In this document: piece by piece, positions 61,950 through 64,000 of the stretch | How the letters are laid out: every line of letters starts with the position of its first letter | How positions within the stretch are numbered: position 1 is the first letter of the stretch | Origin: Candidatus Freyarchaeota archaeon | GTDB lineage: Archaea; Asgardarchaeota; Jordiarchaeia; Jordiarchaeales; Jordiarchaeaceae | Reading direction: 5' to 3' | Length of the DNA: 64,000 nucleotides | NCBI GenBank assembly: GCA_030587365.1 | Contig: JAUQZE010000002.1 | Span: 55,345-119,344, forward strand | Position numbers and translations under genes: made by a program | The notes under the pieces: model-generated | Seen by the model: only the letters and a program-made list of their open reading frames with translations | Databases searched by the model: none | Told to the model about the DNA's origin: nothing

Positions 61950-63617
61950 TTGTCTATTGGAGAATATGAAGAGAAACCTTGGTTGAAGAATTATGATCCT
62001 TTTGTTCCTGAGACGATTAAGTATCCAAAAATATCTGTGTCCGACTTGATGGATGCTACTGTGAGGGAATTTCCACAGAGCCCTGGGATGTTTTCAGGTA
62101 AAAGGAAAATAACGTTCAGTGAGTTTGGCGACTACGTAAATAGGTTCGCTGCTGCTCTCGCAGACTCGGGAGTGAAAAAGGGAGATCGAGTTTGCATATT
62201 ATGTCTCAATATGCCGCAGTATCTGATAGCTCTCTACGGGAGTTTTAAAATTGGGGCGGTGCCGACGGGAATCAACCCTCTGCTCACTCCGAGGGAGATA
62301 AAGTACATTGTAGATGACTCCGATGCTGAAACCATTGTGTCCCTTGATTTACTCCTGCCCAAAGTACAGGAAATAAGAGGGGAAACCAGCTTGAAAAACG
62401 TGATAGTGGCAGGACTAGGTGACTTCCCGCCAGAAGGCCCCCTGCCCACACCCGCGGAGGTTAAAGGAGCAACACCGTTCCTCAGCCTGCTGAAACACGA
62501 GCCGAAACCTCCGAAGGTGAAAATAAATCCAAGGGAGGATTGGGCTCTACTCCAGTATACTGCTGGTACAACTGGACTGCCTAAGGGAACAATTCTCACT
62601 CACGCTAACATTGTTGCGAACACCACCCAGCTCCAAAGCTGGATAAAAATTGAGAAAGGTAGGGATATTGTTTGTTCATCTTTCCCATTCTTCCACCTCG
62701 CAGGCCTAGAATTTAACATAGTATGTGTCTCTATGGCAGCCGCCCAAATCCTCGTAGCTAACCCTAGGGATATTGAAGGAACACTAAACCTGATCGACAT
62801 GCACCACCCCACGGTGTTATGTAATGTCCCCACAATCTACCTCATGCTGCTGAGACACCCAAAATTCCAGCAATCAGATATAAGAAAGGCGAGAATGTTC
62901 ATAAGCGGAGCCGCACCCTTTCCCCCAGAAATCATAAACGAGTATAACAGCAAAACCGAAGGAGTTGTGCTCGAAGTTTGGGGAATGACCGAAGCTAGTC
63001 CCGTGGTTACTGCGAACCCGGCTGAGGGCTTAAAGAAGGTTGGCTCAGTAGGTATTCCTCTACCAGACACCATAGTTAAGGTTGTAGACATTGAAACGGG
63101 GACTGAAGAGCTTCCCGTAGGTGAGACCGGAGAGCTTGTGGCTAGCGGACCTCAGGTTTTCTATAAGGGTTACTGGAAGAAGCCAGAGGAAACCGAGAAG
63201 GCTTTGAAAGATAGCTGGTACTTCACTGGAGATATAGGCTACATGGATGAGGATGGCTACTTCTACATTGTGGACAGGAAAAAGGACATAATCAACGTTT
63301 CCGGGTATAAGGTTGCCTCAAGGGAGGTTGACGACTTTTTGTATCAGCATCCCGCAGTTAATATGGCTGCAACGATAGGCATCCCCGACCCTGATAGACT
63401 CGGCAGCGAGGTTGTTAAAGCGTATGTTACCTTGAAAGAGGGATACAAGGAGAGCCCCCAGCTTGCCGAGGAGATGAGGCAGTCGCTGAAGAAGAATCTG
63501 GCACCGTACAAGGTTCCGAAGATGATCGAGTTTAGGAAGGAGCTACCGATTAGTGCCACGGGGAAGGTTCTAAAAAGGGAGTTGAGAGAAGAAGAAAAAG
63601 CTAAAGCCAAAAAATAG
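61950..63617 (+). CDS. Acyl-CoA synthetase (AMP-forming, FadD-like)
   Basis: 555 residues from TTG 61950, positioned behind ggagggag. It activates fatty or aryl acids with ATP to acyl-adenylate and then CoA ester. Motifs are the P-loop YTAGTTGLPKGTILTH, FFHLAG, VLEVWGMTEASPV, YFTGDIGYMDEDGYFYIVDRKKDIINVSGYKV and C-terminal SATGKVLKREL with the catalytic Lys. The length is usual for long-chain or branched acyl-CoA synthetases. The chain length is not predicted. No other beta-oxidation gene lies in the window. Confidence 0.93.
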   Translation: MSIGEYEEKPWLKNYDPFVPETIKYPKISVSDLMDATVREFPQSPGMFSGKRKITFSEFGDYVNRFAAALADSGVKKGDRVCILCLNMPQYLIALYGSFKIGAVPTGINPLLTPREIKYIVDDSDAETIVSLDLLLPKVQEIRGETSLKNVIVAGLGDFPPEGPLPTPAEVKGATPFLSLLKHEPKPPKVKINPREDWALLQYTAGTTGLPKGTILTHANIVANTTQLQSWIKIEKGRDIVCSSFPFFHLAGLEFNIVCVSMAAAQILVANPRDIEGTLNLIDMHHPTVLCNVPTIYLMLLRHPKFQQSDIRKARMFISGAAPFPPEIINEYNSKTEGVVLEVWGMTEASPVVTANPAEGLKKVGSVGIPLPDTIVKVVDIETGTEELPVGETGELVASGPQVFYKGYWKKPEETEKALKDSWYFTGDIGYMDEDGYFYIVDRKKDIINVSGYKVASREVDDFLYQHPAVNMAATIGIPDPDRLGSEVVKAYVTLKEGYKESPQLAEEMRQSLKKNLAPYKVPKMIEFRKELPISATGKVLKRELREEEKAKAKK

Positions 63618-63771
63618 CTCTTTAACCTATTTTTTCTTTTTTTATCTGGGCTTTATTGATATTAAAAGGTAGTATTGGACACTTGAATAGAATAGTTTAT
63701 GTTGTTTATTTATAGTAACTTGTCATTAAACCTTTGGAAGAAGGTATTGTACTGTAGCATAAATAAGTGGA
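63618..63771. terminator. T-rich region after the acyl-CoA synthetase gene
   Basis: The sequence cctattttttctttttttatc at 63627-63647 holds two T runs just after the stop, a likely terminator. The rest of the gap shows nothing. Confidence 0.45.
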
Positions 63772-64000
63772 CTAGGTGTTTCCTTGTAGTATTTGCCAAT
63801 CGCTGATATTAAAAGACATCCCCTTAGGCTTTAGGTAGAGTTCCTCAAAAGCCTCCAACGCTTCCTGTTTCGTGAGGGAAATCTGGGGGTGGAGCTGAGC
63901 CGGGCTGGCGCCGTAGAGGTGGTGCCCCTGGTTCGGAAGCCAGTTGTGGAAGAGATTAAACAGAGAGAGGAGATACCGTCCCTTGTGCAGGGGGTCTTCT
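63772..64000 (-). CDS. Partial gene, C-terminus only
   Basis: The minus-strand frame is open from the window edge to TAG 63772-63774 (76 codons). It reads GRYLLSLFNLFHNWLPNQGH, then HLYGASPAQLHPQISLTKQEALEAFEELYLKPKGMSF (in two runs). The pattern could be the tail of a transposase or of another nucleic-acid enzyme, but I do not recognise it. The start lies outside the window. Confidence 0.5.
   Translation of the reverse strand, partial: EDPLHKGRYLLSLFNLFHNWLPNQGHHLYGASPAQLHPQISLTKQEALEAFEELYLKPKGMSFNISDWQILQGNT

Overview
The window looks like part of the chromosome of an uncultured archaeon, AT-rich and gene-dense. The evidence is a HerA-Mre11-Rad50 set plus NurA, an OB-fold single-strand binding protein with an RGG tail, Rab-like GTPase and longin/roadblock-type proteins, archaeal-type PIN/AbrB, DUF433/DUF5615 and TumE toxin-antitoxin pairs, TATA-like promoter elements, and frequent TTG/GTG starts with GGAGG-type ribosome sites. 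The lineage cannot be fixed from this window alone; a Thermoproteota/Bathyarchaeia/Asgard-like group is only a guess. No rRNA, tRNA or CRISPR array was recognised.

Layout. 1-5.9 kb: a partial TPR protein on the minus strand and three tandem lineage-specific TPR genes, the third with an in-frame TAG. 6-8.2 kb: a GNAT protein and a frameshifted TnpB. 8.6-10.3 kb: L-aspartate oxidase (NadB). 11.5-12.8 kb: a complete IS5-type insertion sequence with 17-bp inverted repeats and an 8-bp target duplication. 12.9-17.1 kb: the OB-fold protein, a Cys-containing paralogue that seems to have lost its ATG, a split DUF4139-like pair and small Cys-rich proteins. 17.3-22.1 kb: a double-HTH Lrp-like regulator, nicotinate phosphoribosyltransferase overlapping an NrtR-type regulator with a degenerate Nudix box, two operator-like repeats in front of them, and a decayed NrtR fragment further on. 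22-29.2 kb: a TPR protein, convergent WD40 genes, an M48 protease with an inserted EF-hand loop, and a Rab-like GTPase with a partner gene. 29.5-32.8 kb: a secreted alpha/beta hydrolase and a longin-wHTH-TPR fusion. 32.9-42.5 kb: rad50, mre11 and herA, then three toxin-antitoxin loci and a HEAT-repeat gene, then nurA. 42.8-47.9 kb: an unusual set of genes (VWA, ThyA-like, roadblock-wHTH, QueC-like, pyruvate-kinase-like). 48-64 kb: mostly metabolic genes (M20 peptidase, transglutaminase-like protein, duplicated dodecins, MFS transporter, saccharopine-dehydrogenase-like protein, class III aminotransferase, HAD phosphatase, radical SAM, terpenoid-cyclase-like protein, zinc alcohol dehydrogenase, acyl-CoA synthetase), one more PIN toxin-antitoxin pair, and a partial gene at the right edge.

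How the genes work together. NadB and NAPRTase feed de novo and salvage NAD synthesis, and the salvage operon carries its own regulator. HerA, NurA, Mre11 and Rad50 are the archaeal DNA-end resection machine; here nurA is split off by toxin-antitoxin genes. The best candidate for an undescribed system is the 43.2-47.9 kb cluster, which joins enzymes resembling nucleotide and deazapurine chemistry to a VWA protein and a roadblock-type adaptor. TPR, WD40 and HEAT repeat genes are numerous and show recent repeat homogenisation and decay.
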